This document shows, piece by piece, positions 1 to 6,797 of a stretch of DNA of 6,944 nucleotides (positions are counted from its first letter, which is position 1; each line of letters begins with the position of its first letter). This DNA is from Limimaricola sp041580155. Its GTDB lineage: Bacteria; Pseudomonadota; Alphaproteobacteria; Rhodobacterales; Rhodobacteraceae. The stretch spans positions 1 to 6,944 of the forward strand of contig JBFGEI010000163.1 in NCBI GenBank assembly GCA_041580155.1, given 5' to 3'. The translations under genes were made by a program, and so were the position numbers. The notes below the pieces were generated by a model. It saw only the letters and a list, made by a program, of their open reading frames with translations, was not told the DNA's origin and did no database searches.

Positions 1-10
1 AAGTGCGGTA

Positions 11-937
11 TCAGCCACGTTTTTTTCCTGCGAATTCGAGATAGGCCCAAGGGATCAGCACGACGAGCACCGAGACCAGCATCATCGTCGAGGCGGCGAA
101 GCCCTGCGCCAGGTTCTGGTTCTTGAACATGGAGTCCATGACGTAGAGCGCCGGCATCTGGCTCGAGATGCCCGGACCGCCGGCGGTCTGCGCCACCACC
201 AGGTCGTAGACCTTGATGATGCCGGCCGCGATCAGCACCAGCGCGGTGACGAAGACCGGGCGCATCATCGGGATGATCACCTTGAGGTAGGTCTTGACGG
301 TGCCGATGCCGTCGACGCGGGCGGCCTTCCAGATGTCTTCGTCGATGCCGCGCAGACCGGCGAGCATGATCACCATGATCAGCCCCGAGCCCTGCCAGAT
401 GCCGGCGATCAGGATGCCGAAGATCACGAAGTCGGGGCTGTTCAGCGGGTCGAAGGCAAAGCTTGTCCAGCCCATCGCGCGGACGCTGGCCTGGATGCCG
501 AAATCGGGGTTGAGGATCCACTGCCAGGCGAGGCCGGTGACGATGAACGACAGCGCGAACGGGTACAGGAAGATGGTGCGGAACGCGCCCTCGAAGCGGA
601 TCTTGCGATCCAGCAGCGCCGCCAGCGAAAAGCCGATCACCAGGATCAGCACCATCGAGCAGATGCCGTAGATCGCGAGGTTTTCGAGCGAGACCAGCCA
701 GCGCCGGGTACTCCAGAGCCGCTCGTACTGGCTCAGACCGTCCCAGCTCAGCCGCGGCAGCAGCTTCGAGTCGGTGAACGAATAGACCACGGTCCAGGCG
801 GTGCAGCCGACGAAGATCACCAGCGCGGTCAGCACCATCGGGATCGATGCCAGCTTGGCCGACAGGTTCTTGAACAATCGTCGCGGCTTGCGCTCTGGCC
901 GGGCCAGGCTGATGCCATCGCTTTCAACTACCGTCAT
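11..937 (-). CDS. Sugar ABC transporter permease, CUT1 family (MalF/UgpA-like)
   Basis: This is an inner-membrane permease subunit of a carbohydrate ABC importer, 308 aa. About six membrane segments are visible, near residues 31-54, 86-109, 121-142, 170-194, 228-250 and 281-301. The cytoplasmic EAA loop that docks the ATPase is at about 203-227 (KAARVDG, then IIPMMRP), followed by the family motif TAGGPG at 251-256. Length, N-terminal basic tail and topology fit the MalF-type partner of a permease pair. The ATG at 935-937 has a strong Shine-Dalgarno (GGGAGGG on the minus strand, 944-950) at good spacing; the stop is TGA. It lies 137 bp downstream of the binding-protein gene on the same strand, so the two are probably co-transcribed through the intervening hairpin. 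No second permease or ATPase is visible; either may lie beyond the left edge. The substrate cannot be told from the permease alone. Confidence 0.93.
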   Translation of the reverse strand: MTVVESDGISLARPERKPRRLFKNLSAKLASIPMVLTALVIFVGCTAWTVVYSFTDSKLLPRLSWDGLSQYERLWSTRRWLVSLENLAIYGICSMVLILVIGFSLAALLDRKIRFEGAFRTIFLYPFALSFIVTGLAWQWILNPDFGIQASVRAMGWTSFAFDPLNSPDFVIFGILIAGIWQGSGLIMVIMLAGLRGIDEDIWKAARVDGIGTVKTYLKVIIPMMRPVFVTALVLIAAGIIKVYDLVVAQTAGGPGISSQMPALYVMDSMFKNQNLAQGFAASTMMLVSVLVVLIPWAYLEFAGKKRG

Positions 938-966
938 TCGGGTCCCTCCCCGCTGCTGGCAATGAG

Positions 967-1006
967 CGGATCCTCATCGCCGACCGTCGGGCCAGCCGAC
1001 GATCCG
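967..1006 (-). other. Possible second hairpin in the binding protein-permease gap
   Basis: A 6-bp perfect stem (CGTCGG at 985-990, CCGACG at 996-1001) closes a 5-nt loop. A further 5-bp pairing, CGGAT (967-971) with ATCCG (1002-1006), could extend it across a one-sided 13-nt bulge. There is no T tract on either side. It lies downstream of the terminator-like hairpin and just upstream of the permease Shine-Dalgarno. It might stabilise the processed permease mRNA, or it may be chance in GC-rich DNA. Confidence 0.3.
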
Positions 1007-1020
1007 AAGCATTGATGTAT

Positions 1021-1060
1021 AAGAAAAAGGCGGGCCCGGCCGGAGTCCGGCGGGCCCGCC
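1021..1060 (-). terminator. Rho-independent terminator/attenuator after the binding-protein gene
   Basis: A long GC stem (1029-1043 paired with 1047-1060) has 14 base pairs, a single bulged G at 1039 and a 3-nt loop. Read on the minus strand it is followed at once by CCTTTTTCTT (1021-1030), the T tract of an intrinsic terminator. It starts 15 nt past the binding-protein stop. Its position between the binding-protein and permease genes fits the known pattern in ABC importer operons. There, partial termination or 3'-end protection gives excess binding protein over membrane subunits. Confidence 0.85.
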
Positions 1061-1074
1061 CCTCATGGCCGTGA

Positions 1075-2313
1075 TCAGTCGGCGTCGGCGATGATCTCGG
1101 CGAAGCGGGCCTGGGCGTCGGCCGCGCTCATCGAGGTGCCGGCCCAGAACTCGGCCATCAGATCCTCGACCTGGCCGGTGGTGTCGGCGGTCAGCGACAT
1201 GTCACCCGAGGGCAGCACGCTGTCGCCGCCGCTGGCCAGGATCTCGAGACCCTTCTGCATGCAGGCGTTGGCGGTCGACATGTCGATGTCGCCGCGCACC
1301 GGCAGCGACCCTTTGGCGAGGTTGAAGGCAACCTGGACCTCGGGCGACAGCAGCGCCTCGGCCAGTTGCTTCTGCATCGCGGTCACTTTGGGGTCGTCGT
1401 TGACCGGGAAGTAGATCGCGTCGCCGCTGGTATCGAGCACGGCGTTGACGCCGAGACCCGGCAGGCAGGAGTAATCCTCGCCCGCGACTTCGCCGGCCAT
1501 GGCGAATTCGCCCTGCGCCCAGTCACCCATGATCTGGCCGCCGGCCTCGTCGGTGATGACCATGTTGGTCGCCTGGTTCCAGTCCTGCACGTTCGAACCG
1601 GCGGCCATCTCGCGCGCGTTGGCGACGGCTTCGAAGGCGGCGGCGTATTCCGGACCCGCGGCGACATCGGCGTTCTTGTCGATGTTCACGGCCTTCCAGG
1701 CGTCAAGCCCGGCGACGGCAAGAGAGATCGTGCCGAAGGCGAGGTTCGACTGCCAGGGCTGCTGACCAAGCGCCAGCGGCTGCTTGCCGGCCGCTTTCAG
1801 CGCCGGCGCGGCGGCGACGAATTCGTCCCAGTTCGCGGGGACCGCGATGCCGGCATCCTCGAACGCCTTGTGGCTCAGCCACAGCCACTGCGCCGAGTGG
1901 ATGTTCAGCGGCGCGCAGTAGATCTTGCCATCGACGGTGCAGCCGTCGAGCAGCGACGCCGGGTTGACCACGTCGGTCCAGCCGTTGGCCTCGGCGACGT
2001 CGGTGATGTCGAGCATCATCCCGGCCTCGATCAGCTCCTCGGCCTGGCGGCCGTGGGTCATCTGCGTCGCGCCCATCGGGTCGCCGCCCAAGATGCGGCT
2101 GATGATGATCGGACGCGCGGTGCCGCCGGACCCGGCGATGGCGCCGTCGACCCAGGTGTTGCCGGTCTTGGACTCGTAGGTCTCGGCCAGCGTCTTCACG
2201 GCTGCGGCTTCGCCGCCGGAGGTCCACCAATGGGTGACCTCGAGCTCGCCCGCGGCGACGGTTGTGGCGCCGAACACGGCGGTCATGGCCAGCAGAGACG
2301 GTGTAAGTTTCAC
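1075..2313 (-). CDS. Periplasmic sugar-binding protein of an ABC importer (COG1653, glucose-type)
   Basis: This is a 412-aa solute-binding protein that would capture a sugar in the periplasm and pass it to the permease encoded downstream. Residues 1-21 form a signal peptide: basic K2, hydrophobic core, VAA before the likely cut at A21-G22. There is no lipobox cysteine. The mature start ELEVTHWWTSGGE (23-35), NIHSAQWLW (137-145), the GQQPWQ motif (184-189) and GDWAQGEF (264-271) resemble the GtsA-like glucose/mannose-binding group as I remember it. Cysteines at 125, 133, 284 and 352 could form two disulfides. The start is GTG at 2311-2313; a strong Shine-Dalgarno (GGGAGGA on the minus strand, 2321-2327) lies 7 nt upstream. 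The gene is transcribed from the operator-bearing promoter shared with the divergent LacI gene. The actual ligand is unproven: sequence type suggests an aldohexose or small glycoside, context suggests a galactoside. Confidence 0.93.
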   Translation of the reverse strand: MKLTPSLLAMTAVFGATTVAAGELEVTHWWTSGGEAAAVKTLAETYESKTGNTWVDGAIAGSGGTARPIIISRILGGDPMGATQMTHGRQAEELIEAGMMLDITDVAEANGWTDVVNPASLLDGCTVDGKIYCAPLNIHSAQWLWLSHKAFEDAGIAVPANWDEFVAAAPALKAAGKQPLALGQQPWQSNLAFGTISLAVAGLDAWKAVNIDKNADVAAGPEYAAAFEAVANAREMAAGSNVQDWNQATNMVITDEAGGQIMGDWAQGEFAMAGEVAGEDYSCLPGLGVNAVLDTSGDAIYFPVNDDPKVTAMQKQLAEALLSPEVQVAFNLAKGSLPVRGDIDMSTANACMQKGLEILASGGDSVLPSGDMSLTADTTGQVEDLMAEFWAGTSMSAADAQARFAEIIADAD

Positions 2314-2331
2314 GATCGCATCCTCCCGATT

Positions 2332-2345
2332 CTAAATCGTTGTAG
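2332..2345. promoter_or_regulatory. LacI-family operator, proximal copy
   Basis: CTAAATCGTTGTAG is a 14-bp pseudo-palindrome centred on CG, with 5 of 7 pairs matching, the size and central CG typical of LacI-family operators. It lies about 20 bp upstream of the binding-protein start codon, at or just past the expected transcription start. A repressor bound here would block initiation. It is the mirror partner of the copy at 2352-2365. Confidence 0.65.
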
Positions 2346-2368
2346 CGCGACCTATAACGATTTAGATT
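2340..2368 (+). promoter_or_regulatory. Possible weak promoter of the LacI-family gene
   Basis: On the plus strand, TTGTAG (2340-2345) and TAGATT (2363-2368) are 17 bp apart and weakly resemble -35 and -10 elements. If real, the leader would be about 120 nt and the regulator would repress itself through the same two operators. The match is poor. No better candidate was seen between 2369 and 2496. Confidence 0.22.
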
Positions 2369-2378
2369 AGCCTGACAA
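2351..2378 (-). promoter_or_regulatory. Predicted sigma70-type promoter of the ABC transporter
   Basis: On the minus strand, TTGTCA (2373-2378; five of six matches to the -35 consensus) is followed after 16 bp by TATAGG (2351-2356) as a -10 element. Transcription would begin near 2344, leaving a leader of about 30 nt before the GTG. It lies in an AT-rich island within GC-rich DNA and overlaps both operator-like sites, the geometry expected for repression. Confidence 0.55.
2352..2365. promoter_or_regulatory. LacI-family operator, distal copy
   Basis: CTATAACGATTTAG is the second 14-bp CG-centred pseudo-palindrome, also with 5 of 7 pairs matching. Its centre is exactly 20 bp from that of the first copy, about two helical turns. 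It overlaps the -10 element and spacer of the transporter promoter. The two copies together make an inverted repeat in which TCTAAATCGTT (2331-2341) and its complement (2356-2366) match over 11 bp. The adjacent LacI-family gene is the obvious candidate to bind it. Confidence 0.65.
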
Positions 2379-2496
2379 GCCGGGGCTGACGTAGCGTGAT
2401 CCATTTTTTCGCCGTCGGCGCCGGACCGCCAACGACCGTGCATTGCGGCAAGGATTGCTGCAGACAGGACCTCGTCCACCTTGGGAGACCGCGCCG

Positions 2497-3516
2497 ATGC
2501 CGCCGCATTCGAACCAGACCGGCGACGGCACGCCGCGCCGCAAGCCGACGCTGAAGACCATCGCGCAACTCTGCGGCCTCGCGGTGCCGACGGTGTCGCG
2601 GGCGCTTGGCAACGCGCCCGACATCAGCGCCGAGACCAAGGAGCGGGTGCGCCGCATCGCCGAAGAGATCGGCTACGTGCCGAATCGCGCCGGGGTCCGG
2701 CTGCGGACCGGGCGCACCAACGTGATCAGCCTGGTGATGTCGGCCGAGCACGAGATGATGAACATGACCGCAAGGCTGATCTCGTCGATCGCCTCGGGGC
2801 TGCGCGAGACCCCCTACCATCTCAACGTGACGCCGTATTTCCCCGGCGACGACCCGATGAAGCCGATCCGCTACATCGTCGAAACCGGCTCGGCCGACGC
2901 GGTGATCTTCAACCAGGTCGAACCGAACGACCCGCGCGTCGTCTACCTGATGGCCCGCAGGTTTCCCTTCGCCACCCACGGCCGGTCGAACTGGGCCGAT
3001 CAGCACAGCTATTTCGACTTCGACAACGGCGCCTTCGCCCGGCTGGGCATCGAGGCGCTGGCGCGCAATCATCGGCGCCGGATCCTGCTGATCGCACCGC
3101 CGACGACGCAGAACTATGCCACCGACATGATCGCCGGTGCGCGGGCGGCGGCGCTGGCGGTCGGGGTCGATCTGCTGGTCGCCGACACGGTGGACAGCGA
3201 CGCCAGCGGCGACGCCATCAGCCGCCACGTCGCGGATCTGGCGCAGCGCGACGCCACGATCGACGGGTTGCTGACCGGGTCGCCCAACGCGACGATGGCG
3301 GCGGTTGCCGGCTTCGAGACCGCCGGCCGCAAGATCGGCCGCGACGTCGACGTCTTCGCCAAGGAGGCGATCCCGTTCCTTCGGATGTTCCGCAAGAAGA
3401 TCATGGTGATCGAGGAGGACGTCGCCAAGGCCGGCGAATTCCTCGCCCGCGCCGCGATCCACGCCGCCCGCGACCCCGACCAGCCGCCGCTGCAATGTCT
3501 CGACGTGCCGGAGTGA
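2497..3516 (+). CDS. LacI-family transcriptional regulator (AglR-like subgroup)
   Basis: This is a 339-aa DNA-binding regulator, probably a repressor released by a sugar. The helix-turn-helix is at about residues 19-40 (LKTIAQLCGLAVPTVSRAL) and the hinge helix at about 60-74 (YVPNRAGVRLRTGRT). The periplasmic-binding-protein-like effector domain follows from about 75 to the end. FATHGR at 158-163 and FDFDN at 173-177 lie where the family contacts sugar and core. The pattern recalls alphaproteobacterial AglR-type regulators of sugar ABC operons; this is from memory, not a search. The ATG at 2497 is chosen because GGGAG (2483-2487) lies 9 nt upstream and the helix-turn-helix then starts at the usual distance. 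An in-frame TTG at 2443 would add 18 unlike residues. It is divergent from the binding protein and convergent, 7 bp apart, with the AraC-type gene. Its likely target is the transporter promoter. Confidence 0.92.
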   Translation: MPPHSNQTGDGTPRRKPTLKTIAQLCGLAVPTVSRALGNAPDISAETKERVRRIAEEIGYVPNRAGVRLRTGRTNVISLVMSAEHEMMNMTARLISSIASGLRETPYHLNVTPYFPGDDPMKPIRYIVETGSADAVIFNQVEPNDPRVVYLMARRFPFATHGRSNWADQHSYFDFDNGAFARLGIEALARNHRRRILLIAPPTTQNYATDMIAGARAAALAVGVDLLVADTVDSDASGDAISRHVADLAQRDATIDGLLTGSPNATMAAVAGFETAGRKIGRDVDVFAKEAIPFLRMFRKKIMVIEEDVAKAGEFLARAAIHAARDPDQPPLQCLDVPE

Positions 3517-3536
3517 CCCGGCGCTAGCCCGCCGGG
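3517..3536. other. GC hairpin across the convergent LacI/AraC stop codons
   Basis: CCCGGCG (3517-3523) pairs perfectly with CGCCGGG (3530-3536) around a 6-nt loop. The left arm fills the whole 7-bp gap between the two convergent genes, and the loop contains the TAG stop of the AraC-type gene. There is no T tract on either strand, so it is not a classical intrinsic terminator. It could act as a bidirectional 3'-end structure for both mRNAs. Confidence 0.45.
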
Positions 3537-4423
3537 CGCAAAGCCGCCAGCGGCGGCCGCCGATGCGCGCGCTTGAACTCGGACGGGGTCATGCCGGCGG
3601 TCTTGCGAAAGCACTTGTTGAACGCCGAGACTGAGCCGAAGCCGCTCTCCATCGCGACCTGCAGCACGTTGAGCCGATCGGCGACCAGCAACGCCTGCGC
3701 GTAGGACACCCGCATCAGCGCGATGTATTCGCCGATCGACATGCCCGTCGATCTCTTGAACAGGCTCATCGCGTATTTCGGGTGGACCTGCGCCGCGGCG
3801 GCGATGTCGGCGCTGTCGATCTCCTCGCGGAAATGGCCGGCGATGAAGCCGAAGATCCGCCGGAGGCCCTGCGATCCCGGCGCGTCGGCCGCGGCGGCTT
3901 TGTCGGCCCGGCCCTGGCCCGACGGGTCGAGCAGCCGGTGCGGCTCGATCTCCAGCCGCTCCAGCCGCAGCCTCAGGGCATCGACCGCGTGGTCGAACAG
4001 CCGGGCATCGCCTGACAGCAGGTAGCGGGCGAACCGGGCGAAGCCCGCGGCGTCGTCGGGCTGCGGCTCGGCCGACACCAGCGCCGCGCCATGCATCAGC
4101 CGGCGCTGCAACTCGGGGTCGATGCGCAGCCGGAAGAACTGGGTCAGCGGCATGTGGATCGCGTAATACAGCGTGTCGTCGGCGGTGGCGCAGACCCGGT
4201 GCGGCAGACCGCCCCAGAACAGCGCCAGCTCGCCGGCCCGCAGGCTCATGTCCTGGCCCTGCATCTGGTAGTCGATCCGGCCGCGCAGCACGAAGTTGAC
4301 CTCGACCTGCGCATGCCAATGCGCCGAGGCCATGATCCCAGGCTGGCCGTGCACGCAGCACAGCTCGTTCGGCAGTCGCTCGACCGTGCTTTCGGCCGGG
4401 TTCCAGTCGCGCTGTGCTGCCAT
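3524..4423 (-). CDS. AraC-family regulator, MelR-like
   Basis: This is a 299-aa regulator with an N-terminal cupin-like sugar-sensing domain and a C-terminal AraC DNA-binding domain. HWHAQVEVNF (35-44) and LFWGGLPHR (68-76) match the pattern I recall for Escherichia coli MelR, the melibiose activator (HGQVEVN, LFWACTPH). The two helix-turn-helix units lie at about 202-233 and 252-285, with the family signature ending GMTPSEFKR. The ATG at 4421-4423 is used. The frame stays open further upstream to 4540, but that stretch lies in the divergent promoter region and does not look like protein. The Shine-Dalgarno is poor: GGTAAG abuts the ATG, so the start is less certain than the product. It is divergent from the family 2 hydrolase, whose expression it probably controls. 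A galactoside-type effector is inferred from the MelR likeness. Confidence 0.9.
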   Translation of the reverse strand: MAAQRDWNPAESTVERLPNELCCVHGQPGIMASAHWHAQVEVNFVLRGRIDYQMQGQDMSLRAGELALFWGGLPHRVCATADDTLYYAIHMPLTQFFRLRIDPELQRRLMHGAALVSAEPQPDDAAGFARFARYLLSGDARLFDHAVDALRLRLERLEIEPHRLLDPSGQGRADKAAAADAPGSQGLRRIFGFIAGHFREEIDSADIAAAAQVHPKYAMSLFKRSTGMSIGEYIALMRVSYAQALLVADRLNVLQVAMESGFGSVSAFNKCFRKTAGMTPSEFKRAHRRPPLAALRPAG

Positions 4424-4562
4424 CTTACCATTCGCCCGATGCGTATCCCTTCGATCCGAGACCGGGTCCGGGAAATGCCGGAAACCTACGCAAACTCCCG
4501 GCGGCGGGCAACGGCTGACGCGCCGGCCACCGACCGGCACGACCCATCACGAGGACGCGACG
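4424..4562. promoter_or_regulatory. Divergent regulatory region between AraC-type and hydrolase genes
   Basis: These 139 bp separate two start codons in opposite directions and must hold both promoters if the genes are monocistronic. I see no convincing -35/-10 pair on either strand, which fits activator-dependent promoters. The clearest structure is a head-to-tail repeat, CCGGGAAATG (4468-4477) then CCGGAAACCT (4478-4487), with a 10-bp period. AraC-type activators usually bind direct repeats, so it is a candidate site. A weak GCCGG/CCGGC inverted repeat lies at 4522-4538. The LacI-type operator seen upstream of the transporter is not present here. Confidence 0.45.
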
Positions 4563-6797
4563 ATGCGCACAGAAACTCTCTTCAATACCGGCTGGCGCTT
4601 CGCCCAGGGCTTCGACCCGGCCTCGACCGGCCGCGCGATCGACGCGCCGCTGGTCGACCTGCCGCACAACGCGGTCGACTTGCCGATCAGCTACTTCGAC
4701 GAAACCGCCTATCAGCGCGCCTTCACCTACCAGCGGGTGCTGCCTTGGGAGGACCGCTTCGAGGGCCAGGAGGTGTCGCTGGTGTTCGAAGCGGCGATGG
4801 CCGACGCGGTGGTCTGGATCAACGGCGTCGAGATCCTGCGCCACCGCGACGGCTACACCCCGTTCGAAGCGCGGCTGACCGAGCATCTGTCGCGTGGCGA
4901 CAACCTGATCACGGTGCGGATCGACGGCTCGGAAAACCCCGAGATCCCGCCGTTCGGCGGCCAGATCGACTACCTGACCTACGCCGGCATCTACCGCGAC
5001 GTGCACCTGCGGCTGACCGCGGCCGCCTGGATCGACACCGTCAAGATCGAGACGCCAGAGCCGCTGGCCGACCGCAAGACCGTCACCGCCCGGGTGCGGC
5101 TTGGCGGCACCGGCGCGACCCGGATCGCGGCGCGGCTGATCGATGCCGAGGGCGGCGAGATCGCGCGCAGCGAAACCGCGGTCGACGGCGCCGAGGTCGC
5201 GCTGCGGTTCGACGGGCTGGGCGGGCTGCGGCTGTGGACCCTGCGCGATCCGGCGCTGTACCGGCTCGAGCTGACGCTGGAAAGCGCCGGTGGCGACGAC
5301 ACGCTGTCGACCCGCTTCGGCTTTCGCAGCGCCGAATTCACCCCGCGCGGCTTCCTGCTGAACGGCGAGCCGCTGAAGCTGATGGGGCTGAACCGGCACC
5401 AGAGCTTCCCCTATTCGGGCTACGCCCAAGGGGCGCGGTCGCAGGCCCGCGACGCCGAGATCGTCCGCTACGACCTGGGCTGCAACATGGTGCGGACCTC
5501 GCATTATCCGCAAAGCCGGCATTTTCTCGACCGTTGCGACGAGATCGGCCTGCTGGTGTTCGAGGAAATCCCCGGCTGGCAGCACATCGGCGCCGCCGCC
5601 TGGAAGGCCGAGAGCGTCGAGAACGTGCGTCGGATGATCACCCGCGACTGGAACCACCCGTCGATCGTGATCTGGGGCGTGCGCATCAACGAAAGCCAGG
5701 ACGACCACGATTTCTATACCGAAACCAACCGGGTGGCGCGCGAGCTTGATCCGACGCGGCAGACCGGCGGGGTGCGGTTCATCACCGAGAGCGAGATGCT
5801 CGAGGACGTCTACACGATGAACGATTTCGTGCTGGGCGAGCATGAGCTGCCGACCGGCAACCGGCCGCGCACCGCGCTGCGGCCGCAGCGCGAGGTCACC
5901 GGTCAGAAGCAGCCGGTCCCCTACCTGATCACCGAATACAACGGCCACATGTTCCCGACCAAGGCCGGCGACCAGGAACAGCGCCAGGCCGAGCATGTCA
6001 CCAGGCATCTCGACGTGCTGAACGCCGCCTTCGGCGATCCGGAAATCTCGGGCTGCATCGGCTGGTGCATGTTCGACTACAACACCCACAAGGACTTCGG
6101 ATCGGGCGACCGGATCTGCCACCACGGCGTCACCACGATCTTCCGCGAGCCCAAGTTCGCGGCGCATGCCTATTCAAGCCAGCGCCCGGCCGAGGAACGC
6201 GTGGTGATGCAGCCGGTCACTTTCTTCGCGCGCGGCGAACGCAACATCGGCGGCGTGCTGCCGGTGATGGTGCTGACCAATTGCGACGAGGTCGAGTTCC
6301 GCTACGGCGACAACCTGGTCAAGCGCGTCGGCCCGGATCACGAGCGCTTCCCGCATCTGCCGCACCCTCCGGTGATCATCGACCACCGGCATTTCTCGCC
6401 CGACGAAATGGGCCGCTGGGGGATGAGCTGGGAGGATGCCAGCTTCACCGGCTATCTGAACGGCGACGCCGTGGTGACCCGGCGCTACGTCGCCGGGCCG
6501 CTGCCGACCAGGCTCGAGGTGGCGCCGGATGCGACGCGGCTCGACGCGGCGGCGCGCGACGAGATCCGGGTGATCGTGCGGGCGCTCGACCAGGTCGGCA
6601 ACCCGCTGCCGTTCCTCGCCGACATGGCGCATGTCGAGGTCGAAGGCCCGGCGCTGCTGATAGGCCCGGCGACGACGCCGTTCCAGGGCGGCAGCACCGG
6701 CTTCTGGCTGCGCGCGACCGGCGAGACCGGGACCGTTCGGGTCACCGTGACCTCGGACCGCTTCGCCCCGAGCGTGGTCGAGATCACCGCCCGCTAG
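4563..6797 (+). CDS. Glycoside hydrolase family 2 enzyme, probable beta-galactosidase
   Basis: This is a 744-aa retaining beta-glycosidase with no signal peptide, so cytoplasmic. The sugar-binding jelly roll is at about 10-150 (ending GIYRDV at 142-147), the Ig-like domain at about 155-255, the TIM barrel at about 260-540 and extra C-terminal beta domains at about 545-744. The last resembles the GH2 domain 5 fold. NRH (277-279) and RTSHYP (311-316) are family landmarks. E377 in WGVRINES is the acid/base and E458 in LITEYNGH the nucleophile. Bacterial glucuronidases have NxK near the barrel end; here the equivalent place reads CHHG (519-522), arguing against uronate substrates. Length matches Bacteroidetes/Firmicutes-type GH2 enzymes rather than the 1023-aa LacZ. 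The ATG at 4563 has GAGG 8 nt upstream. It is divergent from the MelR-like gene. Beta-galactosidase is favoured; other beta-glycosides are possible. Confidence 0.92.
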   Translation: MRTETLFNTGWRFAQGFDPASTGRAIDAPLVDLPHNAVDLPISYFDETAYQRAFTYQRVLPWEDRFEGQEVSLVFEAAMADAVVWINGVEILRHRDGYTPFEARLTEHLSRGDNLITVRIDGSENPEIPPFGGQIDYLTYAGIYRDVHLRLTAAAWIDTVKIETPEPLADRKTVTARVRLGGTGATRIAARLIDAEGGEIARSETAVDGAEVALRFDGLGGLRLWTLRDPALYRLELTLESAGGDDTLSTRFGFRSAEFTPRGFLLNGEPLKLMGLNRHQSFPYSGYAQGARSQARDAEIVRYDLGCNMVRTSHYPQSRHFLDRCDEIGLLVFEEIPGWQHIGAAAWKAESVENVRRMITRDWNHPSIVIWGVRINESQDDHDFYTETNRVARELDPTRQTGGVRFITESEMLEDVYTMNDFVLGEHELPTGNRPRTALRPQREVTGQKQPVPYLITEYNGHMFPTKAGDQEQRQAEHVTRHLDVLNAAFGDPEISGCIGWCMFDYNTHKDFGSGDRICHHGVTTIFREPKFAAHAYSSQRPAEERVVMQPVTFFARGERNIGGVLPVMVLTNCDEVEFRYGDNLVKRVGPDHERFPHLPHPPVIIDHRHFSPDEMGRWGMSWEDASFTGYLNGDAVVTRRYVAGPLPTRLEVAPDATRLDAAARDEIRVIVRALDQVGNPLPFLADMAHVEVEGPALLIGPATTPFQGGSTGFWLRATGETGTVRVTVTSDRFAPSVVEITAR

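Noticed and set aside
1366..2370. 334-aa open frame on the plus strand opposite the binding protein
   Set aside because: It mirrors the binding-protein gene, is rich in G, R, V and D, and has no motifs. It also runs across the operator region.
2404..2420. T tract next to the palindrome CGCCGTCGGCG, a possible terminator
   Set aside because: On the plus strand the T tract comes before the palindrome, not after. On the minus strand it would be an A tract. A one-base loop also cannot form a normal hairpin.
2443..2496. Upstream TTG start for the LacI-type gene
   Set aside because: The extra 18 residues do not resemble the family N-terminus, and the ATG at 2497 has a well-placed Shine-Dalgarno.
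2362..3495. 377-aa minus-strand frame opposite the LacI-type gene
   Set aside because: The plus strand encodes a textbook helix-turn-helix and effector domain; the antisense peptide is arginine/glycine-rich shadow sequence.
4424..4540. Upstream extension of the AraC-type gene by 39 codons
   Set aside because: The added peptide is rich in R, P, C and G, has no MelR-like match and would occupy most of the divergent promoter region.
4425..6167. 580-aa open frame on the minus strand opposite the hydrolase
   Set aside because: It is antisense to a gene with full GH2 motifs, has low-complexity composition rich in V, A, R, G and D, and no recognisable domain. It is a GC-driven shadow.
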